Assembly (NCBI GenBank): GCA_045805805.1
Contig: JBJMKO010000055.1
Coordinates: 1 to 64,000 of the forward strand
Source of the DNA: VRUE01 sp045805805
GTDB taxonomy: Bacteria; Actinomycetota; Thermoleophilia; Solirubrobacterales; 70-9
Reading direction: 5' to 3'
DNA: 64,000 bases
A program made the translations under genes and the position numbers. The number at the start of each line of letters is the position of its first letter. The first letter of the stretch is position 1. A model generated the notes under the pieces. It saw only the letters and a list, made by a program, of their open reading frames with translations. It ran no database searches and was not told where the DNA came from. Below, piece after piece: positions 7,308-16,136 of this stretch.

Positions 7308-9737
7308 ATGGCTAAACGGATGACCGAGTCGAGCCGATACGTCCTGACGATGTCGCGCGATTTCCTCAAGCTGGCTTTGCGCCCGCGATTCCGGCGGGCC
7401 GGTGCCGCCCTTTGCGCTGCCCTCTTTGCTGCCGTGCTGGGCGCTACGTCGGTGAGTGCCTTGCCGGCCACATACGACGGCATCGCCGCCGATGGGCACC
7501 TGGCCCTGTTCAGTACGGCCGAACAGATGGTCCCCGGCGATACAGATCACGAACAGGACGTCTACGTGCGGGCCAAAGACCCGACGCTCGGCGAATGGGT
7601 GACCAGGGAGGTCTCGATCGGGCCGCTGGGCGGCAACGATGCCTATCTGGCTCAGTACGACAGCGTGTCGAGCGACGGCAGCAAGGCCTTCTTCTCGACC
7701 AGAGAGCCGCTGGTGCCAGCCGACGGCGACCGCAAGGAAGACGTGTACATGCGCGACCTGACCACCAACACGACCACGCTCGTAACCCAGGGCGACTCAT
7801 CCTGCGCCGTGGAAGGCTGCGGCAGCGGCGCCGCGGACTCCAGCTTCGTTCCGGGCGGCATCGTGGCATCCGGGGAAAGGCTGTTCTTCGCCACGACCGA
7901 AAAGCTCAACCTTGCCGACGGCGACAACTCGCTGGATATCTACATGCGCAACCTGGCCAGCGGGAAAACCGTGCTCGTCTCCAAGGGCGCCTCCTCGTGC
8001 GCCGGGGCCAACTGCGGAAACGGCCCCCAGCCGGCCATCTTCGAACAGGCCTCCGCTGACGGTAAAAAGGTCTTCTTCACCAGCACGGAGGGGCTGGTTG
8101 CCGGCGACGAAGACGGGCAGGTCGACATCTACGAGCGCGACCTGGGAGGCGAAACGACCAAACTCGTCTCCGTGCCGGGCGTATGTCCGCCGTCGCTGCC
8201 GGTCGGCCAGACCTGCGACCCGACCTTCGGCGGCGCCTCGAGTGACGGCTCGCACGCATTCTTCGAGAGCAACGAACGGATCTCCGAAGCCGACGAAGAC
8301 AGCTCTCAGGACGTCTACGACTGGTCGGGATCGGGACCGGCAGCGCTTGCCTCCACGGGACCGAGCGGCGGCAACGGCGCCTTCAACGCGACCTACTCCG
8401 GGACCTCAGGCGCCACCGGCGCGATCTACTTCGAGACCAGCGAAGCGATCGAACCCGCCGACAAAGACACCGGACAAGACGTCTACGTGCGGGCGGAAGG
8501 GGCGACGAAATTGGTCTCAACCGGCTCCGAAAGTCGCAACGGCCCCGCGCCGGCGTCCTTCCAGTGGGCGTCTCCCGACGGGTCGAGCCCGGTAGCGATC
8601 TTCAGCACGACCGAAGCGCTGGAGCCGCAGGACACCGATACTTCGGTGGACGTCTACGAACGCAGCGGCGGCACCACGACCCTGATCTCGACCGGGCCTG
8701 AAGGCGGTAATAGCGCCTTCAGCGCGGCCTTCGCGCAGGCCTCGAGCGACGGCTCGCATGTCTTCTTCGTCACCGCTGAGCAGCTGGTGGAAGAAGACGA
8801 AGACGAAAGCGCCGACCTCTACCTCCGCTCGGGCGGCGAAACGGAACTCGTCTCGACCGGTCCGATCGGCGGCAACGGCTTCTTCTCGGCGGGACTGCAC
8901 GGTGTCTCCAGCGATGGCTCGCAGGCTTTCTTCGTCACCCGCGAACGGCTGACCGTCGACGACGATTTCGCCAACGAGGACGACGTCTACTCGTGGACCG
9001 CGGGTAAAACCGGGCCGTCGACGCTGCTGGTCTCCGTCAAGAACTCATCCGAACTGGTCCTCGGCCCGCCGCCGCCCTTCCTCGAAGGGACCAGCCCCGC
9101 GAGCCCGGCGGAAACGACCGAACCGTCGATCTTCGGCCAGGCCGAAGCCGGCGCCACGATCACGATCTACGCCAACTCGAGCTGCTCGGGCGAATCCGTG
9201 CCCCCGGGCGGCGACGCGGAAGAGCTCGCCGGTGCCGGAATCCCGGTCTCGGTGGCGCCGGGCACGAAAACGACCTTCTACGCGACGGCCGAACTCGAAG
9301 GCATCGTCTCCCCCTGCTCCAACGGGGTGGCCTACGTGCAGGAAGCGGCGTCGCCGCCCCCGCCTCCGCCGAAAGAAGAAGGGGGTTCCGGCGGTGGCGG
9401 CACCGGCACCGGTCCCGGTGGGGGCATCGACGGCTTCGGCAATGGCAACCGCAACGGTCCATCGGGACCCTCCTTCCTCACCCCGGAGACGACGATCACC
9501 TTCGGGCCCGCCTTCAAGACGCGGAAGCACAAGGTCGTCTTCCGCTTCACCGACGCGACCGGCCAGCCGGGCACTGACTTCGCCTGCAAGCTCGATCGCC
9601 ACCGCTGGAAGGGCTGCGGCTCGCCGAAGCGGCTGAAGAAGCTCGCCTTCGGCAAGCACGCCTTCGCGGTCAAAGCCGTCAACCAGGTTGGCGTGTGGGA
9701 CGCACCCGTCAAGCGCGCGTTCAAGGTCGTGCGATGA
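7308..9737 (+). CDS. Secreted repeat protein (TolB-like beta-propeller type), candidate pilus-associated adhesin
   Basis: An 809-residue exported protein. A signal peptide with a hydrophobic core (AALCAALFAAVLGA) ends near residue 50. Residues about 50-580 contain nine repeats of roughly 55-65 residues, each with an SSDGSxAFF-type strand and an acidic D-x-D-x4-D-[VIL]-Y turn (for example PADGDRKEDVYMRD, EEDEDESADLYLRS), a possible calcium-binding loop. A Pro/Gly linker (near 690-725) leads to a C-terminal beta domain of about 85 residues. It ends with an ATGA overlap into a minor prepilin gene. By position it may be a tip adhesin functionally like PilY1, but no PilY1 domain was recognised. 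Start choice among ATG 7308, 7320 and 7350 is uncertain. Confidence 0.7.
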   Translation: MAKRMTESSRYVLTMSRDFLKLALRPRFRRAGAALCAALFAAVLGATSVSALPATYDGIAADGHLALFSTAEQMVPGDTDHEQDVYVRAKDPTLGEWVTREVSIGPLGGNDAYLAQYDSVSSDGSKAFFSTREPLVPADGDRKEDVYMRDLTTNTTTLVTQGDSSCAVEGCGSGAADSSFVPGGIVASGERLFFATTEKLNLADGDNSLDIYMRNLASGKTVLVSKGASSCAGANCGNGPQPAIFEQASADGKKVFFTSTEGLVAGDEDGQVDIYERDLGGETTKLVSVPGVCPPSLPVGQTCDPTFGGASSDGSHAFFESNERISEADEDSSQDVYDWSGSGPAALASTGPSGGNGAFNATYSGTSGATGAIYFETSEAIEPADKDTGQDVYVRAEGATKLVSTGSESRNGPAPASFQWASPDGSSPVAIFSTTEALEPQDTDTSVDVYERSGGTTTLISTGPEGGNSAFSAAFAQASSDGSHVFFVTAEQLVEEDEDESADLYLRSGGETELVSTGPIGGNGFFSAGLHGVSSDGSQAFFVTRERLTVDDDFANEDDVYSWTAGKTGPSTLLVSVKNSSELVLGPPPPFLEGTSPASPAETTEPSIFGQAEAGATITIYANSSCSGESVPPGGDAEELAGAGIPVSVAPGTKTTFYATAELEGIVSPCSNGVAYVQEAASPPPPPPKEEGGSGGGGTGTGPGGGIDGFGNGNRNGPSGPSFLTPETTITFGPAFKTRKHKVVFRFTDATGQPGTDFACKLDRHRWKGCGSPKRLKKLAFGKHAFAVKAVNQVGVWDAPVKRAFKVVR

Positions 9738-10312
9738 AGGCGCTGTGGATCCGGAGGCGGCTGCGGCTCGGAGGTGAGGGTGGCTATACCCTGATCGAGC
9801 TGCTCGTCGCGATGACCATGGGCGTCATCGTCCTCGGCGCGGTCGGCTCGCTGGTCGTCAGCGCGATGAAGAATCAGCCGAAGATCAGCGAACGGGCGCA
9901 GGACATCACCACCGCTCGCTGGGTGCTGGAGCGGCTGACGCGCGAAATCCGCAACGGCATCAGGGTCGACAACGCCACCTCGTCCTCGGTGTCCTTCGAA
10001 ACCTACGTGCGGCACACGACCTGCGGGGGCACCACGCCCCTGGCGAGCACGGCGACGCCAACCAAATGCGAGGTGACCTACACCTGCGCCACCACCGCCT
10101 GCACTCGAATCGAGGCCGCTCCCAAAGTCACCACGGGCAAAGCGACGACGATCTTCGAAGGCATCGACAGCAGCAGCGTCTTCGCCTACTCGCCCAGCGC
10201 CAAAGAAGCGACCTTCGTAAAGGTCACCCTGAACATGCCCAACCCGACCGGATACGCCCCGCTGACTGTTTCCGACGGCGCCAGCCTGCGCAACGCGACC
10301 CTGATCAACTGA
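9734..10312 (+). CDS. Minor prepilin, PilW/GspJ-like
   Basis: A 192-residue prepilin with leader cleavage at Gly17 followed by YTLIELLVAMTMGVIVLGAV, with Glu at mature position 5. The mature domain has the alpha-1 continuation QDITTARWVLERLTREIRNG typical of PilW/GspJ-like proteins. ATG 9734 overlaps the previous stop (ATGA) and places the leader at normal length. Its own stop overlaps the next ATG (10312). Minor pilins of this kind prime pilus assembly and present tip proteins. Confidence 0.85.
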   Translation: MKALWIRRRLRLGGEGGYTLIELLVAMTMGVIVLGAVGSLVVSAMKNQPKISERAQDITTARWVLERLTREIRNGIRVDNATSSSVSFETYVRHTTCGGTTPLASTATPTKCEVTYTCATTACTRIEAAPKVTTGKATTIFEGIDSSSVFAYSPSAKEATFVKVTLNMPNPTGYAPLTVSDGASLRNATLIN

Positions 10313-11718
10313 TGCACCGTCCAGACCACAAAGAAGCTGGCTTTACGATCGTCGAGGTGCTGGTCGCGATCGTGATCCTCGTCTCCGGGGCGCTGGCGAC
10401 ATTCAGCCTGCTCAGCGCGGCCAACCGCAACACCGACCGTGCCAAGGAGTCGCAGGTGGCGCTCGACCTCGCCCAGCAGGAACTCGAGGCACTGCGCAGT
10501 CTCACCAACGAACAGCTGGCGCTGACGTCGACACCGCCGCCGTCGTCCGATTCGCTGAACCCCGACTACCGCGTCTCCAGCGGCAAATTCGCCGTCATCC
10601 GGGAACCGCGCGGGACCTACCGCAAACTCGTCGTCAACGGCGGTGAAATCGAAGGCGAATCGGGGAAAGTGGTGAAAGGAGGGGTCGTCGAACCATCCGA
10701 ATCCTTCGAAAACGGCGATGTCAGCGGCACGATCCACCGCTACATCGTCTGGAGCAACGACTCCGCTTGCGGCTCGGCCTGCCCTACATCGCAGGACTTC
10801 AAGCAGATCGTCGTCGCCGTCAAGCTCGACACGCCCGGCAACCAAGCCGGCGAGCGCGGCTACGTCGAATCCCAGTCGAACTTCGTCGACCCGACCGACA
10901 GCTCCGAAAAAGACCCGGCGGCCAACTCGAAAGGCGAACTGGTCACCGCCCAGCAGTTCTACCTCGCCGACACGCCGTGCTCCTCGACGGGCGCAACCGA
11001 ACGGCAGGAAATCAGCGGCGACCACCTGCTCCACAACACGCTGGGCACCTGCGCCGGCGAATCGCAGACGGGCACCACGCAGGGCGCGCCGGATGCGCTC
11101 CTGCTCGGCGGCCCGCCCGACCCGGCGCCCGAAGACACGAATGACCCGCTGCTCTACGACTACTCCGACGACACCTACCTCGAGCCGACGCCGGACACCG
11201 ACAAGGGCGTACAGATCCGCCGCGACGACACCAACGGCTGCCACTACGTGCCGACCGGGACGACCAACCCGGAGTCCCAGGTCCACCGCTGGGTCACCGA
11301 CCCAATGAGCTCGGCATTCAAAATGACCGAAAAAGCGACGCTCGAGTTCTACACCCGCACGCTCGGCGACGGGCTCTACAAAGGCAAGCTCTGCGTCTAC
11401 CTCTACAAGCGCCATGAAGCGGGCTCGCCGCCGGTCGCGACCGACACCCTGCTGACGAACAACAACGGCGGAACCGCCTACTGGACCTACTCCCCGGAAG
11501 GAAATGAATACTGGCCGCGGTATTCCTGGACCAAGGTGCGCCTGACGATGGCCTTCAACGAAGCCCCTTACACGATCCCGGCCGGGGACCGGCTCGGGGT
11601 GGCGCTCAGCGTCGAACGCAACGGCACGCCCGCTGACGCGATCCCGATCATGTACGACCACCCCACCTACCCGACCCGGATCGAGGTCGACACCAGCACG
11701 CCGATCGAAGGCGGCTAG
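10312..11718 (+). CDS. Large minor prepilin, PilV/GspI-like N-terminus with long C-terminal domain
   Basis: A 468-residue prepilin with a 10-residue leader ending in Gly, then FTIVEVLVAIVILVSGALAT with Glu at mature position 5. Residues 60-468 form a large extracellular beta-rich domain, far bigger than ordinary PilV, that includes acidic Asp/Thr loops. Modular minor pilins of this type usually carry binding functions at the tip. Start ATG 10312 overlaps the previous TGA. GTG of the prepilin peptidase gene follows 2 bp after the stop. Confidence 0.85.
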   Translation: MHRPDHKEAGFTIVEVLVAIVILVSGALATFSLLSAANRNTDRAKESQVALDLAQQELEALRSLTNEQLALTSTPPPSSDSLNPDYRVSSGKFAVIREPRGTYRKLVVNGGEIEGESGKVVKGGVVEPSESFENGDVSGTIHRYIVWSNDSACGSACPTSQDFKQIVVAVKLDTPGNQAGERGYVESQSNFVDPTDSSEKDPAANSKGELVTAQQFYLADTPCSSTGATERQEISGDHLLHNTLGTCAGESQTGTTQGAPDALLLGGPPDPAPEDTNDPLLYDYSDDTYLEPTPDTDKGVQIRRDDTNGCHYVPTGTTNPESQVHRWVTDPMSSAFKMTEKATLEFYTRTLGDGLYKGKLCVYLYKRHEAGSPPVATDTLLTNNNGGTAYWTYSPEGNEYWPRYSWTKVRLTMAFNEAPYTIPAGDRLGVALSVERNGTPADAIPIMYDHPTYPTRIEVDTSTPIEGG

Positions 11719-11720
11719 GC

Positions 11721-12473
11721 GTGGGCGCCGCCGTGGCGATCGCCTTCCTCGGAGGGCTCATCGTCGGCAGCTTCGTCACCGTCGTCGCCTACCGGGTGCC
11801 CCGCGGCGAATCGATCGTCGGGCCGCGCTCGCGCTGCCCGGCCTGCGGCGTCCAGATCGCCGCCTACGACAACATCCCCGTCTTCTCCTGGCTGCTGCTG
11901 CGGGGACGCAGCGGCTGCTGCGGGGAGCCGATCTCGGCCCGGTACCCGCTCACCGAGCTCGGCCTGGGCGCGCTCTACGCGGCGACGATCGCCGTCCTCT
12001 GGGGCGAGGGGGGGGAAATCGCGCTCGGCTTCGTCTTCGTCACGATGCTGCTCGCGGTCACTGTGACCGACCTCGAACAGCGGATCATCCCCAACAAGAT
12101 CCTGATCGCCGCCGCCGTGGTTGGCGCCGTCATCGTTGCGGTCGCCGACCCCGGCAGCCTGCCGGAGCGGGCGATAGCGGCCGTGGCCGCGGGCGGCCTG
12201 CTCTTCGCCGCGGCGCTGGCCTACCCCCGCGGCATGGGCCTCGGCGACGTGAAGCTGGCGGCGACGATGGGCCTTTTCCTCGGCCGCAACGTCGCCCCGG
12301 CGATCCTGATCGCGCTCCTCGCCGGCTCCATAGCCGGTCTGGCGATGATCGCGCGCGACGGGGCGGCGGCGCGCAAGCAGGCGATCCCCTTCGGCCCTTT
12401 CCTTGCCCTGGGGGGCGTGGTCGGGTTGCTCACCGGCGACCAGATCGTCGATTGGTACCTGAGCACGTTCTAG
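11721..12473 (+). CDS. pilD: Prepilin peptidase / N-methyltransferase (PilD family)
   Basis: A 250-residue polytopic membrane aspartic protease that cleaves prepilin leaders. It has the cytoplasmic region with CPAC, the DNIPVFSWLLLRGR element and RYPLTEL, and both catalytic aspartates in VTVTDLEQRIIP and GLGDVKLA. The zinc/methyltransferase tetracysteine is altered: the first Cys of the second pair is Ser and a vicinal Cys-Cys appears instead (GRSGCCGEPIS). GTG 11721, 3 bp after the upstream stop, is chosen because it retains the first membrane helix. Confidence 0.93.
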   Translation: MGAAVAIAFLGGLIVGSFVTVVAYRVPRGESIVGPRSRCPACGVQIAAYDNIPVFSWLLLRGRSGCCGEPISARYPLTELGLGALYAATIAVLWGEGGEIALGFVFVTMLLAVTVTDLEQRIIPNKILIAAAVVGAVIVAVADPGSLPERAIAAVAAGGLLFAAALAYPRGMGLGDVKLAATMGLFLGRNVAPAILIALLAGSIAGLAMIARDGAAARKQAIPFGPFLALGGVVGLLTGDQIVDWYLSTF

Positions 12474-12515
12474 GACCTTCGTCCAGGTTCTCCTAGAAAT
12501 AAGTAGTTGCAGGGC

Positions 12516-12534
12516 GAAAGGTCTGCGGCCTTTC
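12516..12534 (+). other. Small hairpin in the pilD-pilM gap
   Basis: GAAAGG (12516-12521) and CCTTTC (12529-12534) enclose a 7-nt loop within the 111-bp gap before pilM, whose left half is AT-rich. It may be a leader structure or weak terminator. No known riboswitch motif was recognised. Confidence 0.3.
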
Positions 12535-12584
12535 TGTCGATTGGGGAAGGGTGAGCGCGTCACGGGCGCGCCGCGACTCCAGCC

Positions 12585-13649
12585 ATGCAACTGCAACTGA
12601 CCAGGAAGAAGAAGACGGGTGACGTCGTCGGCCTCGACATCGAGGCGGGCAGCATCGCCGCGGCCGAAGTGAAGTCCGACGGTTCAGCGCCGATGAGCAT
12701 CGGGGCAATCGAGCCGCTGGCTCCCGGCGCCTTTCACGAGGGCGAGGTGACCGATGCCGACGCCCTGGTCGAAGCGCTGAAGGCGCTCTTCTCCAAGCAC
12801 AAGCTCTCCAAGCAGGTGCGCCTCGGGATCGGCAACCAGCGGGTCATCGTCCGCACCCTGCGCCTGCCGGCGATCGAGAACCACAAGGAGATGGAGGCGG
12901 CGGTCCGCTTCCAGGCCCAGGAGCAGATCCCGATGCCGCTCGACCAAGCGGTGCTGGAGCACCAGGTGGTCGGTGGCGTTCCCGGCGAGGAGGGCGCGAC
13001 GCCGCAGGTCGACGTTGTCGTGGTCGCCGCCCGGCGCGACATGGTCAGCTCGTTCCTGGAGCCGCTCCGCCGGGCAGGCCTGGAGCCGGTCGGGGTCGAC
13101 CTCTCTGCTTTCGGCATGATCCGCGCCCTCGCCAACGGCGCCAACGGCGCCGACAGCGAGGCCGTCCTCTACTGCAACGTCGGCGACGTGATGAACCTCG
13201 CGGTGGCGCGCGGCCGGGCTTGCCTCTTCACCCGCGTCTCCAGCATCGGCCTGGAGGACATCGCCGGCCGGCTCGGCACCGAGGCCGGCCTCAGCATCGA
13301 GCACGCGACGCAGTGGCTCGCCCACGTCGGCCTGGAGCGTCCCGTGGAGGAGATCGACGGCGATGCCGCGCTTATCGCCGACGTGCGCAGGGTGCTCGAG
13401 GACGGCCTCTCCGGGCTCGTCGACGAGCTGCGCCTCTCACTCGACTATTACGGCGCGCAGGAGAGCGCGGTGCCGGTCGGGCGCGTAGTCCTCTGCGGTC
13501 CCGGCAGCGCGATCCCGGGCCTGGGGGAGCTGATGGCGGAGCCGATCGGCCTGCCGATCTCCACTTCCCACCCGCAGGCGCTCTCCGGCTTCGACGAGAG
13601 TGCCGCCGCCCGCCTCACCCTTCCCTACGGCCTCGCCCTGGAGTACTGA
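12585..13649 (+). CDS. pilM: Pilus assembly protein PilM (actin-like ATPase)
   Basis: A 354-residue cytoplasmic actin/FtsA-fold protein that binds the N-terminus of PilN. The phosphate-1 region VVGLDIEAGSIAAAEVK is at residues 14-30, followed by the PilM signature of EMEAAVRFQAQEQIP near residue 102 and a C-terminal VVLCGPGSAIPGL nucleotide-binding loop. It heads the pilMNO(P) set; the next ATG is 3 bp past its stop. A 111-bp upstream gap suggests its own promoter. Confidence 0.92.
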   Translation: MQLQLTRKKKTGDVVGLDIEAGSIAAAEVKSDGSAPMSIGAIEPLAPGAFHEGEVTDADALVEALKALFSKHKLSKQVRLGIGNQRVIVRTLRLPAIENHKEMEAAVRFQAQEQIPMPLDQAVLEHQVVGGVPGEEGATPQVDVVVVAARRDMVSSFLEPLRRAGLEPVGVDLSAFGMIRALANGANGADSEAVLYCNVGDVMNLAVARGRACLFTRVSSIGLEDIAGRLGTEAGLSIEHATQWLAHVGLERPVEEIDGDAALIADVRRVLEDGLSGLVDELRLSLDYYGAQESAVPVGRVVLCGPGSAIPGLGELMAEPIGLPISTSHPQALSGFDESAAARLTLPYGLALEY

Positions 13650-13652
13650 GCG

Positions 13653-14432
13653 ATGCGCCCCGTCAACCTGATCCCGGCCGAGGACCGCCACGGGCAGAAC
13701 GCGCCCCTGCGCACTGGCCCGGTTGCCTACATCGTGATCGGCGCCCTCGTGCTCGCCCTCGCCGGCGTGACCATGCTGGTCCTCACCGGCAACGAGGTCG
13801 CCCACAGCAAGAGCGAGCTGGCTCAGGTGAAGAGCGAAGACGCCGCCGCCAAGGCACGCGCCGAAAGCCTCGCCTCCTACACCCAATTTGCCGCCCTGCA
13901 CGAACAGCGCGTCGTGACGATCGCGAGTCTCGCCGACAGCCGCTTCGACTGGGAACGGGTGATGCGCGAACTGGCGCTGATCCTGCCCCACGACGTTTGG
14001 CTCAACAGCCTTGAAGCCTCCGCCTCCTCAGAAGCCGGAGGCAGCGGAGGCACCTCGGGTGGGGGCAGCCTGAGCAGCTCGATCGCCGGGCCGTCGCTGG
14101 CGATCAGCGGTTGCGCGGCGGGTCAGAGCGCGGTCGCCGGTTTCGTCACCGCGCTCAAAAACATCGACGGGGTCACCCGCGTTGGCGTCGAATCATCCGA
14201 ACTCGCGGGCGAAGACGAAGGCGCCGGCAGCAGCGGCGAATCGGGGTCTGAAGGCGGCTCCGGCGATTGCCGCACCCGCAGCTTCATCGCGGAATTCAAA
14301 CTCGTCGTCGCCTTCGATGCCGCGCCGGTGCCGCTGAGCAGCGAAGAAGCGGCACCGGTCACGCCGACCGAAAAATCCGAAGAAGCCGCTTCCCAGGAAA
14401 CCGGCGAAAGCGAAGAATCGGAAGGCAGCTGA
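13653..14432 (+). CDS. pilN: Pilus assembly protein PilN
   Basis: A 259-residue bitopic inner-membrane protein. Its N-terminus begins MRPVNLIPAEDR, the conserved NLIP motif that docks into PilM. A membrane helix is at about 26-46 and a coiled coil follows. The periplasmic-side domain is interrupted by Ser/Gly-rich low-complexity stretches and ends in an acidic Glu/Ser tail. It lies between pilM and pilO with gaps of 1-3 bp. Confidence 0.9.
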   Translation: MRPVNLIPAEDRHGQNAPLRTGPVAYIVIGALVLALAGVTMLVLTGNEVAHSKSELAQVKSEDAAAKARAESLASYTQFAALHEQRVVTIASLADSRFDWERVMRELALILPHDVWLNSLEASASSEAGGSGGTSGGGSLSSSIAGPSLAISGCAAGQSAVAGFVTALKNIDGVTRVGVESSELAGEDEGAGSSGESGSEGGSGDCRTRSFIAEFKLVVAFDAAPVPLSSEEAAPVTPTEKSEEAASQETGESEESEGS

Positions 14433-14433
14433 G

Positions 14434-15189
14434 ATGGGCTCGGCGAACAACAGGCTGATCGTCGCGATGATCGTCGTCGCCGCCCTGGCGGGGGCGTTCT
14501 GGATGCTCGTCCTCAGCCCGAAGCGCCAGGAAGAGAGCAAGCTCTCCAACCAGGTGAGCCAGTCTCGCGAATCGCTGAGCCAGCACCGCGCCGAAGTGGC
14601 GATCGCCGTGCAGGCCCGCCGCGAGTTCCCGGTCGACTACCAGCAGCTCGTCGTCCTCGGCAAGGCCGTGCCCGGCGACGACGACACAGCCTCGCTGCTG
14701 ATCCAGGTGAACCGGATCGCCGACAGCGCGAAGGTGCGGTTCCAGACCATCAAACTGAATTCTACGGGGAGCGGGGAAGCGCCTCCACCGGCCGAACCCG
14801 TGGAAGCGGGCGCCACCCCGATCCCGCCGACTGAGGTGGCCGCCTCGACATTGCCCCTGGGTGCCACAATCGGTCCGGCCGGCCTCGCCGTGATGCCTTA
14901 CGAACTCACCTTCACGGGCGATTTCTTCCATGTCGCCGACTTCATCCACGGGCTCGACTCGCTGGTCAAGACGAACAACGCGAAAGTCGGCGTCACCGGC
15001 AGGCTGGTCACGATCGACGGCTTCAAATTGGAAGCGTCCTCGGAAGGGGGCTTCCCAATGCTGGAAGCGACGTTCACGATAACCACCTACCTGACCCCGC
15101 CGAGCGAAGAAGGCGTGACCGCTGGGGCAACACCCGAAGCGCCGGCGACCGCGACGCCGGCTTCGACCACGACTGGAGGCACGCCATGA
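14434..15189 (+). CDS. pilO: Pilus assembly protein PilO
   Basis: A 251-residue bitopic protein with a membrane helix at about 8-26, a coiled coil to about residue 60, and a ferredoxin-like domain that includes MPYELTFTGDFFHVADFIHG, a typical PilO strand-helix. It should pair with PilN in the alignment complex. The tail is Ala/Thr/Pro-rich. The stop overlaps the next ATG (ATGA at 15186). Confidence 0.9.
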   Translation: MGSANNRLIVAMIVVAALAGAFWMLVLSPKRQEESKLSNQVSQSRESLSQHRAEVAIAVQARREFPVDYQQLVVLGKAVPGDDDTASLLIQVNRIADSAKVRFQTIKLNSTGSGEAPPPAEPVEAGATPIPPTEVAASTLPLGATIGPAGLAVMPYELTFTGDFFHVADFIHGLDSLVKTNNAKVGVTGRLVTIDGFKLEASSEGGFPMLEATFTITTYLTPPSEEGVTAGATPEAPATATPASTTTGGTP

Positions 15190-16052
15190 AGCGCCCGAAA
15201 GGACCTGAGCTGAAGCTGTCGGAGCTGAAGGTGCCGCCCTTCCTCACCGACCTCTACTGGGACCTGCGCGATCGCCGTCTGCTGCCGCTGGTTGCGCTTG
15301 TCGCGGTGGCGATCGTTGCCGTGCCGTTCCTGCTCGGTGGCAAGTCGGACGAAAGCTCAACGCGCGGCGTGGTGGCGGTCGCGACCCCGGATGCCGCAGC
15401 CGGTGGTCCCGATAGCTCCACGCTGGTCGCCGTGGAGGCCAAGCCGGGGCTCCGCGATTACCACAAGCGCCTGGCCCACCGCCGCCCTACCAATCCTTTC
15501 AAGCCGCGCTATAGCGGGCCCCAGCTGGCCGGGTCGGAGCTGGGCGGCGGCGAACTGTCCTCGACCAGCACGACTTCGACTTCGACCACCACGACGAAGA
15601 CCTCCAGTGGCACGACGACGACCGAAACGACCACGGAATCACCGGGTGGCGCCGGCGGCGGTGGCGAATCCCCGCCCTCGCTGAAGGAATACACGATCGC
15701 GATCGACGTCAAGATCACCCGCACGGAGACCAAGGCGAACGGCAAGAAGGAAAAGAGCGAGCCGACGGTTCACCACCGCGTGATCCCACCCGCGGCGCTG
15801 CCCAGCGAAAAGACGCAGGCCGTCGCCTACATGGGGCTCAGCCCGAAGACCAAGCAGCCGCTGCTGCTGATCTCCGACGGGGTCACCGCGATCTTCGGCG
15901 AAGGCAACTGCATCTCGGGAGCGCAGGCCTGCCAGCTGCTCGAAGTCGAGCCGGGCTTGCCCGAGACCTTCGTCTTCGGCCCCAACTCGGCCCGCTACAA
16001 GATCGTCGTGCTCAACCCCCGGCCGGTCGTGGTCGGGACCTACGAACGCTAG
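15186..16052 (+). CDS. Membrane-anchored pilus locus protein of PilP-like position
   Basis: A 288-residue protein with a cytoplasmic head of about 30 residues, one membrane helix (about 33-51) and a Thr/Ser/Gly-rich linker (about 120-155). A compact beta domain follows, and near its end a segment (LLISDGVTAIFGEGNCISG) resembles small secretin-contacting domains in outline. It occupies the position of pilP after pilO but shows no clear sequence match to PilP, and a monoderm-type envelope would not need the secretin contact. The role in the alignment complex is inferred from position only. Confidence 0.65.
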   Translation: MKRPKGPELKLSELKVPPFLTDLYWDLRDRRLLPLVALVAVAIVAVPFLLGGKSDESSTRGVVAVATPDAAAGGPDSSTLVAVEAKPGLRDYHKRLAHRRPTNPFKPRYSGPQLAGSELGGGELSSTSTTSTSTTTTKTSSGTTTTETTTESPGGAGGGGESPPSLKEYTIAIDVKITRTETKANGKKEKSEPTVHHRVIPPAALPSEKTQAVAYMGLSPKTKQPLLLISDGVTAIFGEGNCISGAQACQLLEVEPGLPETFVFGPNSARYKIVVLNPRPVVVGTYER

Positions 16053-16065
16053 CTATCGCCCAAAA

Positions 16066-16107
16066 CTTCAGTAACTGAAGCGAGATCGGTACACTCGCTG
16101 GAGCGAG
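16066..16107. promoter_or_regulatory. Two dyads upstream of the HxlR gene (candidate operators)
   Basis: CTTCAG-TAA-CTGAAG (16066-16080) is a perfect 15-bp palindrome, and CTCGCT-GG-AGCGAG (16094-16107) is a second dyad 14 bp further on. Both lie within 75 bp of the HxlR start, so autoregulation is plausible. Confidence 0.5.
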
Positions 16108-16136
16108 GCAATCGACACAACCTCCTCGCTTTTCCG

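Noticed and set aside
10186..11661. Long minus-strand reading frame (about 490 codons) opposite the large minor prepilin
   Set aside because: It is a GC-bias shadow. The plus strand encodes a clear prepilin with leader, Glu5 and coupled neighbours, and the antisense translation shows no domain.
12474..12584. Second c-di-GMP riboswitch before pilM
   Set aside because: Only a small GAAAGG/CCTTTC hairpin is present; the GCAAACC and CGCAAAGCC signatures are absent.
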